64,000 nucleotides of DNA from DASVUC01 sp038237225. GTDB lineage: Bacteria > Planctomycetota > Phycisphaerae > Tepidisphaerales > Tepidisphaeraceae. This document shows, one piece after another, positions 1 to 8,787 of the stretch. The notes beneath the pieces were generated by a model that was not told the DNA's origin, did not search any database, and saw only the letters and a program-made list of their open reading frames with translations. Each line of letters opens with the position of its first letter. The first letter of the stretch is position 1. A program made the translations under genes and the position numbers. The stretch is taken from positions 62,001-126,000 of the forward strand of contig JBBRYX010000005.1 in the NCBI GenBank assembly GCA_038237225.1. Direction: 5' to 3'.

Positions 1-318
1 CATCCAGCGGGCGAGCTCCATGAGTTTTCCGGCGACCAGAACGCGCTCGTCTTCGATCGCGGTGAGGGGTTTGATCTTTGGGTAGGAAGTCTTGTCGTGG
101 ATGGAGATGACGTAGCCTTTGGCGGGCTTGTTGTTTCGGCCGAGGGGAACCTTTACGAGTTGGCCTTCGTGGAGGAGTTTTACCAGGCGGTCGGGGATGG
201 AATAGTCCAGGAGGCGGTCGATGCCCTGCTCGAGGGCGACGGAGGCGAAGGGTCCCTGGGTCGAGGGTAGTGCAGGGTCGTCGTCGAGTTGGAGTTGTCC
301 AAAGAGGTTTTCCACCAT
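1..318 (-). CDS. priA: Primosomal protein N' (PriA), N-terminal part
   Basis: The reading frame starts at an ATG whose complement lies at 316-318 and runs off the left edge after 106 codons, so only the N-terminus is present. The protein reads as the PriA 3'-DNA-binding domain: a start of the type FASVALEQGIDRLLDYSIP, then LVKVPLGRNNKPAKGYV, and later a MELARWM stretch, as in PriA proteins. PriA is the superfamily 2 helicase that restarts stalled replication forks. Helicase motifs would lie outside the window. The gene is divergent from the membrane protein gene at 538. Confidence 0.8.
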   Translation of the reverse strand, partial: MVENLFGQLQLDDDPALPSTQGPFASVALEQGIDRLLDYSIPDRLVKLLHEGQLVKVPLGRNNKPAKGYVISIHDKTSYPKIKPLTAIEDERVLVAGKLMELARWM

Positions 319-393
319 GGGGGATTATACGATTGATCAGGGCGGGGACAGGTGACGCCTTGGGAAGGCAACAGGCAGGAGCCCAGTCGAGTC

Positions 394-440
394 GGAGAGG
401 GTCGGGTGAGGGTCTTGGCGCTTGATCACGCACGGTCATT
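394..440. repeat. Half copy of dispersed GATCA-type palindromic repeat
   Basis: The stretch GGGTGAGGGTCTTGGCGCTTGATCACGCACGGTCATT, read here in two parts, matches one end of longer copies at 7470-7579 and 50691-50904. The shared core is GGCGC(T/G)TGATCA(C/T)GCAC plus GTCATT. Only one arm is seen here, so this is a truncated copy. It lies in the 219-base gap between priA and the next gene, which otherwise holds nothing recognisable beyond the space for divergent promoters. Confidence 0.6.
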
Positions 441-537
441 CAGGAGAAGGGACGGGACGGAGATGATTATTTTACCGGCGTCTCGCCGATGAGACAGGAG
501 GAAGCTTGGGGGTTAGACTGCGGCGCGGCCGAGGACC

Positions 538-1455
538 ATGGGCATGACTGAAGAACTTCCGCTGAATCCGGATTCGTATCGCCATCGCGTTCGCGACCGG
601 ATTCTTTTGACGGTTGCGGGGACGATTTCGTTTCTGCTGTTTCTCGCGTTAAGCCATCTTTTTTCGATTCCGACTCGGCCGGGGTACTCGGCGAGCTTGA
701 TTCAGCAACCTTGGCCGCCGGTGGTTTTTTTATTGACGGCGATCACGTTCCTGGTGGCGCTGGTTATTTCATCGCTGATCACGAGCGTCGTTCATTATGA
801 AGCGGGCTTTTTCTGTGCGGCGATTGGATTGGCGGCGCTGTCGATTCGGGGCGGGCCGCTGCGCTACACGCTGATGGCGGCGGGTGGGCGATCGATTTAT
901 CTGGGGCTGGGGGTGGAGTTGATCCTGTTGTACGCGATCCTGTATCTGGGTTGGCTGATTCTTCAGCTTCTGGCTTCGGCGAATCTGGTGATGCCGGAGA
1001 ACCAGCGGGCTTCGTTGCCGGTGGAGCAGGATGATCTGCCGAGCCAGGGATTGCTGGCGCTGGCGTCGCAGGTGATGCTGATGGTTTTTTTGATGAGCAT
1101 CGTTTCGCAGACGGACCGGAAGGTTCAAGTGCTGGCGTCTGTCGGGCTGAGTGCGTTTCTTGCGACCCTGGGTGCGCACAGTATTTTTCCATCCCGCCCG
1201 AGTACGTGGTTTTGGTTCGGGCCTCTCTTCCTCGGGCTGATCGGATATACGTTTGCGTACTTTGGGGATGGGTCGTGGACGACGGGCGAGGTTGAGGGGT
1301 TTTTCCCCGCGGCGGCGCGGCCGCTGCCTTTGGATTATGCAACCGCCGGGCCTGTTGGGGCGCTGCTGGGGTACTGGACGAGCCGGCGGTGGCACGCGGT
1401 TCGGGAAGCGGAGGCGGCAACGGCGCCGGCGGGGTCGGCGGCTGGTTTTTCTTGA
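538..1455 (+). CDS. Multi-pass membrane protein of unknown function
   Basis: 305 residues with about six to seven hydrophobic segments: near residues 22-42, 60-85, 90-110, 118-145, 177-195, 200-215 and 225-240. A polar loop around 150-170 (PENQRASLPVEQDDLPSQ) separates the two halves. The N-terminus is charged and probably cytoplasmic; the C-terminus is Ala/Gly-rich. A second ATG at 544 is an equally good start. I do not recognise the family. It lies 72 bases upstream of agmatine deiminase on the same strand, so co-transcription is possible. Confidence 0.6.
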   Translation: MGMTEELPLNPDSYRHRVRDRILLTVAGTISFLLFLALSHLFSIPTRPGYSASLIQQPWPPVVFLLTAITFLVALVISSLITSVVHYEAGFFCAAIGLAALSIRGGPLRYTLMAAGGRSIYLGLGVELILLYAILYLGWLILQLLASANLVMPENQRASLPVEQDDLPSQGLLALASQVMLMVFLMSIVSQTDRKVQVLASVGLSAFLATLGAHSIFPSRPSTWFWFGPLFLGLIGYTFAYFGDGSWTTGEVEGFFPAAARPLPLDYATAGPVGALLGYWTSRRWHAVREAEAATAPAGSAAGFS

Positions 1456-1527
1456 TGCTGCTTTGGGGGCGCATCGGGGACCGGGAATGGCTTGATTCCT
1501 GGACAGGATTGGGGATGCTTCGGCAAG

Positions 1528-2679
1528 ATGCTAAAGGTTTTGAAGGCGACGCCGGCGGAGATGGGATTTGAGTTTCCCGCCGAGTGGGAGCGGCATGAGG
1601 CGACGTGGTTTTCGTGGCCGAGGCCGGAGGGGATTTCGTTTCCCGGAAAGTATCACACTGTCCCTGAGAATCTGGCGCGGATCATGAAGGAGATTGCCCC
1701 GCGGGAGCGGGTGGAGATTTGTGTTCCGAATGAGAATTGGGAGTATCTGGTTCGGGAGCAACTTAAGGAGCTTGGGGGACCGACTCGGAATGTGCGGTTT
1801 CATTATGTGCGGACGAATGAGAGTTGGTGTCGGGATCATGGACCGGCGTTTGTGAGGAGGAAGAAGAACTCCCGTCCCTCTTCTTTAGTTCCCTCTTCTT
1901 CTTTAGTTCCTGATCATCTGCGGGAAGCGGGAAAGAAGGGCTCCCGTCCCTCTTCTTTGGTTTCTTCTTTGGCGATTGTGGATTGGGGGTTCAATGCCTG
2001 GGGGGGGAAGTATCCGCCCTTTGATGATGACGATCGGGTTCCGACCGAGGTGGCGCGGGAATTGAAGTTGCCGGTGTTTTATCCGGGGATTGTGATGGAG
2101 GGAGGCGCTGTCGATTTCAATGGAGCGGGGTGCGTGATGACGACGGAGCAGTGTCTGCTGAACAAGAACCGCAATCCGGGCCTGCCGCGGAAACGGATCG
2201 AGCAGTACCTCAAGTCGTATTACGGTCAGAAGCACGTGGTTTGGCTTGGCGAGGGGATCGCTGGGGATGATACCGATGGGCATATCGATGATCTGGCGCG
2301 GTTCATCTCCCCCACCACCATCGTGACCGGCGTCGAGGACGATCCTCGAGATGAGAACTACAAAGTGTTGCAGGAGAATCTGAGGCGGCTGAGGCTGTTG
2401 AAGGATCAGGATGGAAAGGTGTTTGAGGTGGTGACGATTCCGATGCCGGGGGTTGTGAAGCATCAGGGGCAGCGGTTGCCGGCCACCTACGTAAATTTTT
2501 ATTTCGTGAATGGGGCGCTGTTGGTTCCGACATATCGGCATCGGACCAATGACCGCAAGGCGCTGGAGATCCTGCAGAGACATTTGCCGAAGCATGAAGT
2601 GATTGGGGTGGATTGTGTGGAGTTGATCTGGGGATTGGGGGCGATTCATTGTCTGACGCAGCAGCAGCCACGGGTGTAA
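1528..2679 (+). CDS. aguA: Agmatine deiminase with repeat-derived insertion
   Basis: Converts agmatine to N-carbamoylputrescine and ammonia, a step of polyamine synthesis. Family motifs appear in order: MPAEW-like FEFPAEWERHEATWFSWP at the start, ESWCRDHGPAFV, DWGFNAWGGKYPPFDDDD, EGGAVDFNGAG, DDTDGHIDDLARF, and the C-terminal catalytic cysteine in GAIHC. I chose the ATG at 1528 (MLKVLKATPAEMG) because homologues begin a few residues before the PAEW motif; the frame is open further upstream to a TTG at 1492. About 35 extra residues lie between RDHGPAFV and DWGFNAWGG. They contain two copies of an SRPSSLV peptide encoded by a short DNA repeat that also occurs near 58.2 kb. All recognised motifs are intact, so the enzyme may still be active. 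Confidence 0.88.
   Translation: MLKVLKATPAEMGFEFPAEWERHEATWFSWPRPEGISFPGKYHTVPENLARIMKEIAPRERVEICVPNENWEYLVREQLKELGGPTRNVRFHYVRTNESWCRDHGPAFVRRKKNSRPSSLVPSSSLVPDHLREAGKKGSRPSSLVSSLAIVDWGFNAWGGKYPPFDDDDRVPTEVARELKLPVFYPGIVMEGGAVDFNGAGCVMTTEQCLLNKNRNPGLPRKRIEQYLKSYYGQKHVVWLGEGIAGDDTDGHIDDLARFISPTTIVTGVEDDPRDENYKVLQENLRRLRLLKDQDGKVFEVVTIPMPGVVKHQGQRLPATYVNFYFVNGALLVPTYRHRTNDRKALEILQRHLPKHEVIGVDCVELIWGLGAIHCLTQQQPRV
1861..1958. repeat. Two copies of a 26-bp inverted-repeat unit inside aguA
   Basis: Copies at 1861-1886 and 1933-1958 share the core CTCCCGTCCCTCTTCTTT. Each begins AAGAAG and ends CTTCTT, giving an imperfect hairpin. Between them lies a degenerate CCCTCTTCTTCTTTAGTT. The same unit, reverse-complemented, is present twice at 58151-58207 in an unrelated gene. 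Both sites keep the reading frame open. Confidence 0.8.
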
Positions 2680-2975
2680 GGGGGGTGTAGGGACTCCCGC
2701 CCCCTTCGTCGCCCCCTTCGTCGACCGCTTCAAAAGCCTATCCATGGCTACTCCTTTGCCCCGGCATCTCCATGCCGGAATTCCTATTATCACCTCGCAA
2801 CGAAAGAATTGGCAGACATCGGGGAAAGGCTTCATTGATGATCGCTATCTCTGATACCGGTGGGGAAGTAGAATGCGATGCTTCACTTTGTGTATTCCAC
2901 GCGCCGAAGCGGCTGGATGTTCCGAAGGTTGTCATTCGAATCACCGCGCGATCGGATTGAACGAGAAAGAGACGC
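2680..2975. other. Intergenic region with a small hairpin
   Basis: A 296-base gap. It holds a 12-base direct duplication (CCCCCTTCGTCG twice near 2701-2724) and a perfect 7-bp hairpin at 2762-2779 (CCGGCAT, loop CTCC, ATGCCGG). No T-run follows, so it is not a classical terminator. No convincing promoter is visible, and short ORFs here lack a ribosome-binding site. Confidence 0.4.
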
Positions 2976-5414
2976 ATGGGTCGAAGTACCGGCAATTGTG
3001 GGCGAGTGCGATTCGTGGAGCGGCTGGAGGAGCGTTGGTTTTTAAGCTCTGGTGATCTGGATTTCGCGTTCGGGCAGAAAGGGGTGAGTTCAGTCAGTGG
3101 GGCGACGAACGGCGCTGCAATTGCGGTGCAAGCGGATGGGAAGACGGTCCTCGCGTTTACCGGAAACGTTGACGGGACGCGGACGCTTGTGGTGACGCGG
3201 CTGAAGTCGGATGGGGCCGTGGATTCGACATTTGGGACGAAGGGGCGGTATAGCCTGGCGGTGGGCGGAGAGCAGCCCGAGCATCTGACGAATGATGCGG
3301 ATGTGGTTATTCAAGGGGATGGGAAGATCGTCGTGGTCGCGAGCGCGACGCTGCTGCGGCTGACGAGTTCGGGGGATCCCGATCCTGCGTTTGGCGGTGG
3401 TGATGGGATATTGACCTCGCCGACGGTGCTGACGGATATTTCGCTTGATGTGGTGGGGAACATCATTGCGGGCGGGGGGACGAGCGTGCGGCGATATACA
3501 TCGAGTGGCGAGGTTGACTTGTCCTTTGGCGGAACAGGCGACTACGACATCAGCGCGGTTACGAAAAGTAATTACGTGTTGCGGGATGTGAACGTTTTGT
3601 CTGGAGACCGGATTTTTGTGCTGGGGCAGGTGGGCAGTCTCGCGGGCAACGACGATGATTTCCGAGATGTGTTTGTGACGCAGCTTCTGCCGAACGGTTT
3701 GCTCGATTCCGGATTCGCGGGGGGCAAGGGATTTGCAGCGCTCGTTGCGCGGGACCCGCGTTTTATCGCTGACGTACCCACCGCCAGTGCGGTACAGGGT
3801 GACGGGAAGATCGTGATTGTCGAAAGTCGAGATTCAAGGGGTACTGGTTTGATCTTTCGTTTGAACGCGGACGGATCGAGGGACAATTCCTTCGGGGAAG
3901 CAGAGGGGGGGTACTCGGATGGGACCGAGTTTGTTTTTGATGGAGAACTGGAATCAGTTGCGATTCAAGCGGATGGAAAGATTGTGGTGGTTTCAGGAAG
4001 CTATCGCGACTTGAGCGAGCAGCGGGAATGGATGTCGACGGAGGGATTCAATCCAACGGTGGTGCGTTTGACCACGGCGGGTCGATATGACCAGACTTTT
4101 TCATATGACGGTGTGATGCATTTGGGGATGGGTCAGAGCGCGACGAGCGTTGCGATTGATGCGGCGGGGCGCATCGTGGTGGCGGGTGCTTTGCGCTCTA
4201 AAGGGGTGGCGGCGTACGTGGCGCGCGTGGTGACGGCCGGCGACACGACGCCGGGTTTCCAGCGTGTGAACAAGAGCGACACGCTTATGATTACCGGCAG
4301 CACTGGGGCGGACAGGATTGCGGTAATGGAGCATTATGGGAGCGTCTTTCAGATGCAGTTGCGGTTTAACAATGAGATTTTCTACTACAGCTTTGACAAG
4401 GTGAAGCGCATTTTTATTGAAGGCGGCGACGGGAATGACACCGCGGGGGTTTATATGAATATGGAAGCGACGATTCGCGGGGGAGCGGGAAACGATAGGA
4501 TTGAGTTGTGGGCCGCAAATCGGACCGGAGCTGGGATTCAAGATTATGCGCATGGCACGATCGAAGGCGGCGCGGGCGATGATTATCTGCGGACGGGGGC
4601 GGGAAATGATGAGATCTACGGTGGAACGGGCAACGATACCGCTGATTATTTTGAGCATGCTCCGTTCGCATACGATCAAGACATGGACTTGAACATCTCC
4701 CTGGATGATTTGGCCAACGACGGGGAGTATTTCGAGAAGGACAACGTGCACAGTGATGTTGAGAATGTGCTTGGGGATATCTGGGACGATCACATTGTCG
4801 GGAGCCGATTTAACAACCGGTTGATCGGAGGCAGCGGAAGGGACACGCTTGAGGGCGGAGCTGGGAACGATTCGCTGGATGGCGGATCGGGGAATGACTG
4901 GGTGGATGGCGGCGTGGGCACCGATATTCTCATTGGCGGGAAGGGAACGGACGGCGTCAGCTATAGTCGGCGGAAGGAGCCGCTGGCGATCTATCTGGGG
5001 CGGCCGAAAAGCGCCAGCGGTGCGAAGGGCGAGAACGACCGAATTTCGGACACCATTGAGAACGTGCGGGGTGGCGACGGGAATGATTCGATTTTCGGAT
5101 CGGAGCGAGACAATGTTCTTAACGGCAGCGGCGGGAAAGACCTGATGTACGGATACGAAGGTCGCGACTCACTTTTTGGATCGTCCGGAGATGACAAGAT
5201 CTTTGGCGGTGATGACAATGATTCGATCGAAGGCGGGTCGGGGAATGACACCGTTTCGGGCGATCGAGGGAGCGACACGATGTGGGGGCAAAGTGGAAAA
5301 GATTTGCTGCTGGGGCTGGATCAAGCGAGGGATATTGTCAATGGCGGTGCATCGCGTGATCGGGCGACGCGAGATGCGAAGTTGGATCAGGTGGTGAGTG
5401 TGGAGACGGTTTGA
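2976..5414 (+). CDS. Secreted delta-60 / RTX calcium-binding repeat protein
   Basis: 812 residues. The N-terminus VRFVERLEERWFLSS resembles the LExR-xLLS motif that starts many planctomycete surface proteins and replaces a normal signal peptide. Residues about 25-420 hold about seven delta-60-type repeats, each with a D-x-x-F-G core (DSTFGTKG, DPAFGG, DLSFGG, DNSFGE). Residues about 475-800 hold RTX nonapeptides (GGAGNDSLDGGSGNDW, GGDGNDS and others), which fold into calcium-binding beta-rolls. This points to a secreted or surface protein, probably structural or adhesive. There is no catalytic domain and no secretion operon nearby. Confidence 0.8.
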   Translation: MGRSTGNCGRVRFVERLEERWFLSSGDLDFAFGQKGVSSVSGATNGAAIAVQADGKTVLAFTGNVDGTRTLVVTRLKSDGAVDSTFGTKGRYSLAVGGEQPEHLTNDADVVIQGDGKIVVVASATLLRLTSSGDPDPAFGGGDGILTSPTVLTDISLDVVGNIIAGGGTSVRRYTSSGEVDLSFGGTGDYDISAVTKSNYVLRDVNVLSGDRIFVLGQVGSLAGNDDDFRDVFVTQLLPNGLLDSGFAGGKGFAALVARDPRFIADVPTASAVQGDGKIVIVESRDSRGTGLIFRLNADGSRDNSFGEAEGGYSDGTEFVFDGELESVAIQADGKIVVVSGSYRDLSEQREWMSTEGFNPTVVRLTTAGRYDQTFSYDGVMHLGMGQSATSVAIDAAGRIVVAGALRSKGVAAYVARVVTAGDTTPGFQRVNKSDTLMITGSTGADRIAVMEHYGSVFQMQLRFNNEIFYYSFDKVKRIFIEGGDGNDTAGVYMNMEATIRGGAGNDRIELWAANRTGAGIQDYAHGTIEGGAGDDYLRTGAGNDEIYGGTGNDTADYFEHAPFAYDQDMDLNISLDDLANDGEYFEKDNVHSDVENVLGDIWDDHIVGSRFNNRLIGGSGRDTLEGGAGNDSLDGGSGNDWVDGGVGTDILIGGKGTDGVSYSRRKEPLAIYLGRPKSASGAKGENDRISDTIENVRGGDGNDSIFGSERDNVLNGSGGKDLMYGYEGRDSLFGSSGDDKIFGGDDNDSIEGGSGNDTVSGDRGSDTMWGQSGKDLLLGLDQARDIVNGGASRDRATRDAKLDQVVSVETV

Positions 5415-5590
5415 TTGGGGTGGAGATGGCTGTTTGGGGGCGGAATAGGGCGGGGCTGTGATTGGGAGCGGGGGAGATTTGCGGGGGGGGCGAGGGGGAA
5501 AAGCGCCTCGCGAGCGGGAAAGTGAGGAGGGCGATTGGAGTGTCACCTATACTGAATGGCGGCGCGCTTTGTTGTGGTTTGGGGGAATCA

Positions 5591-6214
5591 TCATCGCATG
5601 ACCCATTCGTGGGTTTGTTCTACGACTTCGCTGGAACCGGAGGTTTGCGCGTCGCCTCGGGTGAGGTAGTTGAGTTGGAGGGATTTGCGGAGGATGACGT
5701 TTTCGCGGTTGGGGCCTTTGACGGTGGCGGTTTCGCCGCTGAGACCGGAGAGGAAGATGGAGAAGGTGCCCATATCCGGATCGGGTTCGGGCCAGATGGC
5801 GACGCCGTCTTTGGCTTCGTCCTGACCGAGGCGGAGCTCGCCACCGATGAGGGCGGCGTTGACCATGAGGGTGTTGCCTTCGTTGCGCTTGATGGTGTCG
5901 AAGACGGGTTTAGGGATCGATTTGTCGGAGCGGATGATCTTGCCTTCCTTGGTGACCATTTCAAATTGCGGGAGGAAGAGTTGTTCTTTGTCGGTGCTGT
6001 TGGTGACGGTGTAGGCGATGTACCAATAGGCTTTGGGGGTGGAATCGCCATCGGTCTGGATCACGACGCGCTTGGGGGTGGCGTGCTCGAACTTAAGTTC
6101 CCAGGTTTTGGGATAGGGGCTGGGCTTGGGGAATTCTTCGGCGCGGGCTCGTGGGGAGAGGTTGCTGATGCCGATGATTAGAGCAAGAAGGAGCAACTTT
6201 GAGGTGTGACGCAT
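5591..6214 (-). CDS. Exported protein of unknown function
   Basis: 207 residues. A clear signal peptide (MRHTSKLLLLALIIGI, cleavage probably after ARA) is followed by a soluble beta-rich domain with AYWYIAYTVTNSTDKEQLFLPQFEMV, typical of an immunoglobulin-like fold with no enzyme motif. A GGAGA ribosome-binding site precedes the ATG. I do not recognise a named family. It is convergent with the RTX gene and divergent from the GNAT gene. It is probably periplasmic. Confidence 0.65.
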   Translation of the reverse strand: MRHTSKLLLLALIIGISNLSPRARAEEFPKPSPYPKTWELKFEHATPKRVVIQTDGDSTPKAYWYIAYTVTNSTDKEQLFLPQFEMVTKEGKIIRSDKSIPKPVFDTIKRNEGNTLMVNAALIGGELRLGQDEAKDGVAIWPEPDPDMGTFSIFLSGLSGETATVKGPNRENVILRKSLQLNYLTRGDAQTSGSSEVVEQTHEWVMR

Positions 6215-6278
6215 AGTCTGGGTCTCCGTCGAACTTCTTAGAGCCGGAACTCATGTCAATTCCGGGTTGCGGCAATAA

Positions 6279-6341
6279 CCCCCACCTTCCGGTGGGGGCT
6301 GGTCGGGATGCGCCGTGCAAAGGGCGACACAAGTGTCGCCC
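6279..6341. repeat. Two intergenic hairpins, one of the GGGCGACRC family
   Basis: 6279-6298 is a perfect 8-bp stem (CCCCCACC, loop TTCC). 6322-6341 is a perfect 9-bp stem, GGGCGACAC-AA-GTGTCGCCC, followed by CTACA. The second occurs again at 8220-8244 with the same CTACA tail, and its sequence resembles the ends of the 99-bp elements at 29772 and 48489. Both lie in the divergent gap 6215-6446. Confidence 0.7.
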
Positions 6342-6446
6342 CTACAAATCGGACAGGGCGGTATCTGCTGGGGGCAAACCGCGCTCTGGCAACGAATTAC
6401 GTTGCCGTTCCAGCTGGGTAGGGTATTGTTACGATGAGCGCCGATC

Positions 6447-7448
6447 GTGTCAAATCTAACACAAAATCGCAACGTCTTTGGGTCCGGCGATGGTATTGGC
6501 ATCGTTGTACGCCGGGCTGACAAGGCTGAAGTCCATGCGTGTTTGCGCGTGATTTTGGGATCTGCGTCGCAGCTTGCATCGGATGCTCAGGTTGTTGATT
6601 TCCTTCGGTTCGCGATGTATCGGGGGATCAACCTTTCGGACATCTGGCTGGTTGACCGGCGCGGGTGCATTGCGTGGGCGGTGTTGCCGGTGGTTTCGCC
6701 GGGGCGAACGATGGTGTTGTTCTCGCCGCCGCATGTTGCTCCTACTTTACAAGACACGGTTGGGCCCGATCTTGTTGGGCGGGTGATCGCGGAATTCTGG
6801 TCGCGGGGGATTCAGCTTGCGCAGGTGCTGATCGATCCGGGGGATGAATCGGTGATTCATCTTTATCAGCGGTGCGGATTTCAGCGGTTGGCGGAGTTGC
6901 TGTATTTGAGTCGGGATTTGCGGCGGATGGCGGGGCCGGTGTTGCCGGGGGATTATCGGATTGTGAGTTATTCGCCGGAGCAGCATGCGCTTTTCGCACA
7001 GACGATTTCTGCGACGTACACGGAGAGCCTGGATTGTCCCGCGCTGAATGGGCGGCGGGGAATTGAAGATATTATTTTGGGGCATAAGGCGGTGGGGAAT
7101 TTTGATCCGGCGACTTGGTTTGTGTTGCTGGATGGGGATGAAGCGCTGGGGATTTCGCTGTTGAATCGTTCCCCACATTCCGAGGCGATGGAGTTGGTTT
7201 ATTTCGGGCTGGTACCGGGAGCGCGGGGGAAGCGGATCGGGGACTTGCTGATGCAGCATGCGTTTCATGCATCGATCGCGGCGAACGCTCGGCAGATTAC
7301 GCTGGCGGTGGATTCGCGGAATGTGCCGGCGCTGAAGCTTTATCGGCGGCATGGGTTGAAGCAGGTTTGCTCGAGGGTGGCGTTGATGCGGGATCTGGGA
7401 GAGTTGGATCGGGATGAGGTTGTCGCGCAGCGGGATATGACGGTGTGA
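6447..7448 (+). CDS. Double-domain GNAT acetyltransferase
   Basis: 333 residues with two GNAT-like halves. Residues about 10-150 are a degenerate domain ending in HLYQRCGFQRLAELLYL. Residues about 165-320 form a better-conserved domain, with the acetyl-CoA-binding region near LVPGARGKRIGDLLMQHA and the C-terminal VPALKLYRRHGLKQVC. The start is a GTG with no clear ribosome-binding site, and no in-frame ATG lies close by, so the true N-terminus is uncertain. The substrate cannot be told from sequence; N-acetylation of a small molecule or protein is the family role. Confidence 0.75.
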   Translation: MSNLTQNRNVFGSGDGIGIVVRRADKAEVHACLRVILGSASQLASDAQVVDFLRFAMYRGINLSDIWLVDRRGCIAWAVLPVVSPGRTMVLFSPPHVAPTLQDTVGPDLVGRVIAEFWSRGIQLAQVLIDPGDESVIHLYQRCGFQRLAELLYLSRDLRRMAGPVLPGDYRIVSYSPEQHALFAQTISATYTESLDCPALNGRRGIEDIILGHKAVGNFDPATWFVLLDGDEALGISLLNRSPHSEAMELVYFGLVPGARGKRIGDLLMQHAFHASIAANARQITLAVDSRNVPALKLYRRHGLKQVCSRVALMRDLGELDRDEVVAQRDMTV

Positions 7449-7469
7449 TCGGACTCAATAATCAAGCTC

Positions 7470-7579
7470 GATCAGGCGCTCAAAGACCCTCACCCCAGCC
7501 CTTGCCGACTCGAGTAGGCTCGCCGCAGACCGGCATACCGGGCGAGGGGGTAAGAGGCGCTTGATCACGCACAGTCATT
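7470..7579. repeat. Dispersed GATCA-type palindromic repeat
   Basis: It begins GATCAGGCGCT-CAAAGACCCTCACCCC and ends GGGGGTAAGAGGCGC followed by TTGATCACGCACAGTCATT. The ends are imperfect inverted repeats around GGCGCTTGATC. It is the same family as 394-440 and 50691-50904. It occupies most of the gap between the GNAT and AMMECR1 genes. Confidence 0.7.
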
Positions 7580-7620
7580 ATACGCTGCCCTCGGGGTGGC
7601 TTGGTTGGTAAAGTATTGTT

Positions 7621-8202
7621 GTGCCGCTCTCCGCTTCGAGTCGTGATGCGTTGATGCACCTCGCTCGGCGGGTGATTCGGGAGCGACTGTGCGGGGGAGG
7701 GAACGCTGGCGCGGAGGAAGCGGCGGTTCCGGGGAATGAGGAGCTGCATCAACTGGCGGGGTCGTTTGTTTCTTTGCATGAACTGGATTCGCACCGACTT
7801 CGGGGGTGTGTGGGGCGTCTGGATGCGACGGTTGCACTTTGGGATTCGGTGAAGCAGACGGCGGGCTCGGTGCTGCGGGATCCGCGGTTTGTGAATCATC
7901 CGGTGCTGCCGGCGGATTTACCGGGGATGACGATTGAGATTTCGGTGATTTCGCCGCTGCGGCCTTGCCAGGCGAATGAGTTTGATCGTCTGAACGATGG
8001 GATTTATGTGAGTTTTCAGGATCGGTCGGGATGTTTTTTGCCGCAGGTGGCGCGGGAGACGGGGTGGTCGCGGGAACAGTTGCTGGAGCGGTTGTGTCTG
8101 GAGAAGCTGAATTTGCCGGGGCAGAGCTGGCGGCATGCGGAGGCGCGGTTTTTTTCCTTTCCGGTGGAGCAGATTGGGCCGGAGGCGTTTGAGGTTGGGT
8201 GA
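7621..8202 (+). CDS. AMMECR1-domain protein (AmmeMemoRadiSam system protein A type)
   Basis: 193 residues. The single AMMECR1 domain is recognised by FVSLHELDSHRLRGCVGRLDA, then VLRDPRFVNHPVL, the ISVISPL strand, and CFLPQVARETGWSREQLLERLC. LRGCVG is the family's hallmark. In many prokaryotes such proteins are encoded beside Memo and a radical-SAM protein; neither partner is present here. The start is GTG. A biochemical role is not established for the family. Confidence 0.85.
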   Translation: MPLSASSRDALMHLARRVIRERLCGGGNAGAEEAAVPGNEELHQLAGSFVSLHELDSHRLRGCVGRLDATVALWDSVKQTAGSVLRDPRFVNHPVLPADLPGMTIEISVISPLRPCQANEFDRLNDGIYVSFQDRSGCFLPQVARETGWSREQLLERLCLEKLNLPGQSWRHAEARFFSFPVEQIGPEAFEVG

Positions 8203-8219
8203 AGCGAAGGCGATGACAA

Positions 8220-8244
8220 GGGCGACGCAAGTGTCGCCCCTACA
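8220..8244. repeat. GGGCGACRC hairpin repeat
   Basis: GGGCGACGC-AA-GTGTCGCCC then CTACA: a 9-bp stem with one G-T pair, between the convergent AMMECR1 and RidA genes. It is nearly identical to 6322-6341. It could serve as a bidirectional transcription block, but no T-run follows. Confidence 0.7.
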
Positions 8245-8279
8245 GCGGTCGCGCTGGGTGTCATTTCAAAAAGGTCGGG

Positions 8280-8747
8280 CTATTTGGCTTCGAAGGTGAA
8301 TTCGATTTCGACGGAGGCGTCGCGGGGGAGGGTGTTGACGCCGACCGCGGCGCGGACGTGCTGGCCGGGATCGCCGAAGATTTCCTTGAGGAGTTCGCTG
8401 GCGGCGTCGGCGACTTTGGGTTGATCGGTGAAGGTGGGATCGGATGAGATGAAGGCGCCGACGCGAGCGACGCCGGTGATTTGATCGATGCCGCCGGATA
8501 GGGATTGGACGGCGGCGATGCCGTTGATGACGCACTGGCGGGCGGCTTCACGGGCTTGATCGAGGGAGCAGCGGGAGGGGACTTGGCCGGTGGCGAGGAG
8601 TTTTCCATCGCGCATGGGGAGTTGTCCGGCGACGTAGATTAAGTTGCCGACGCGTTTCGCGGGGACGTAGGCGCCGAAGGGGCCGGAGATTGGGGGCAAC
8701 GCAATCTTCAGGGATTTGAGGCGTTCCTGAACAGACATTGGGGCCAC
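8280..8747 (-). CDS. RidA/YjgF-family protein
   Basis: 155 residues, at the long end for the family because of its N-terminal extension. It reads as the group with VGNLIYVAGQLPMRDGKL, GDPGQHVRAAVGVNTLP, and a C-terminal SVEIEFTFEAK. RidA proteins deaminate reactive enamine or imine intermediates from PLP enzymes. This longer subgroup often lacks the RidA arginine, so catalytic activity here is inferred only. An alternative start is the ATG three codons in. It lies downstream of scpA on the same strand, separated by a pair of repeats. Confidence 0.82.
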   Translation of the reverse strand: MAPMSVQERLKSLKIALPPISGPFGAYVPAKRVGNLIYVAGQLPMRDGKLLATGQVPSRCSLDQAREAARQCVINGIAAVQSLSGGIDQITGVARVGAFISSDPTFTDQPKVADAASELLKEIFGDPGQHVRAAVGVNTLPRDASVEIEFTFEAK

Positions 8748-8787
8748 CTTTCAATGGTGCACGTCGGTTGGGCATGCAAATGGCAAA

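Noticed and set aside
5462..6181. 239-codon plus-strand open frame
   Set aside because: Antisense of the exported protein at 5591-6214, which has a signal peptide and ribosome-binding site.
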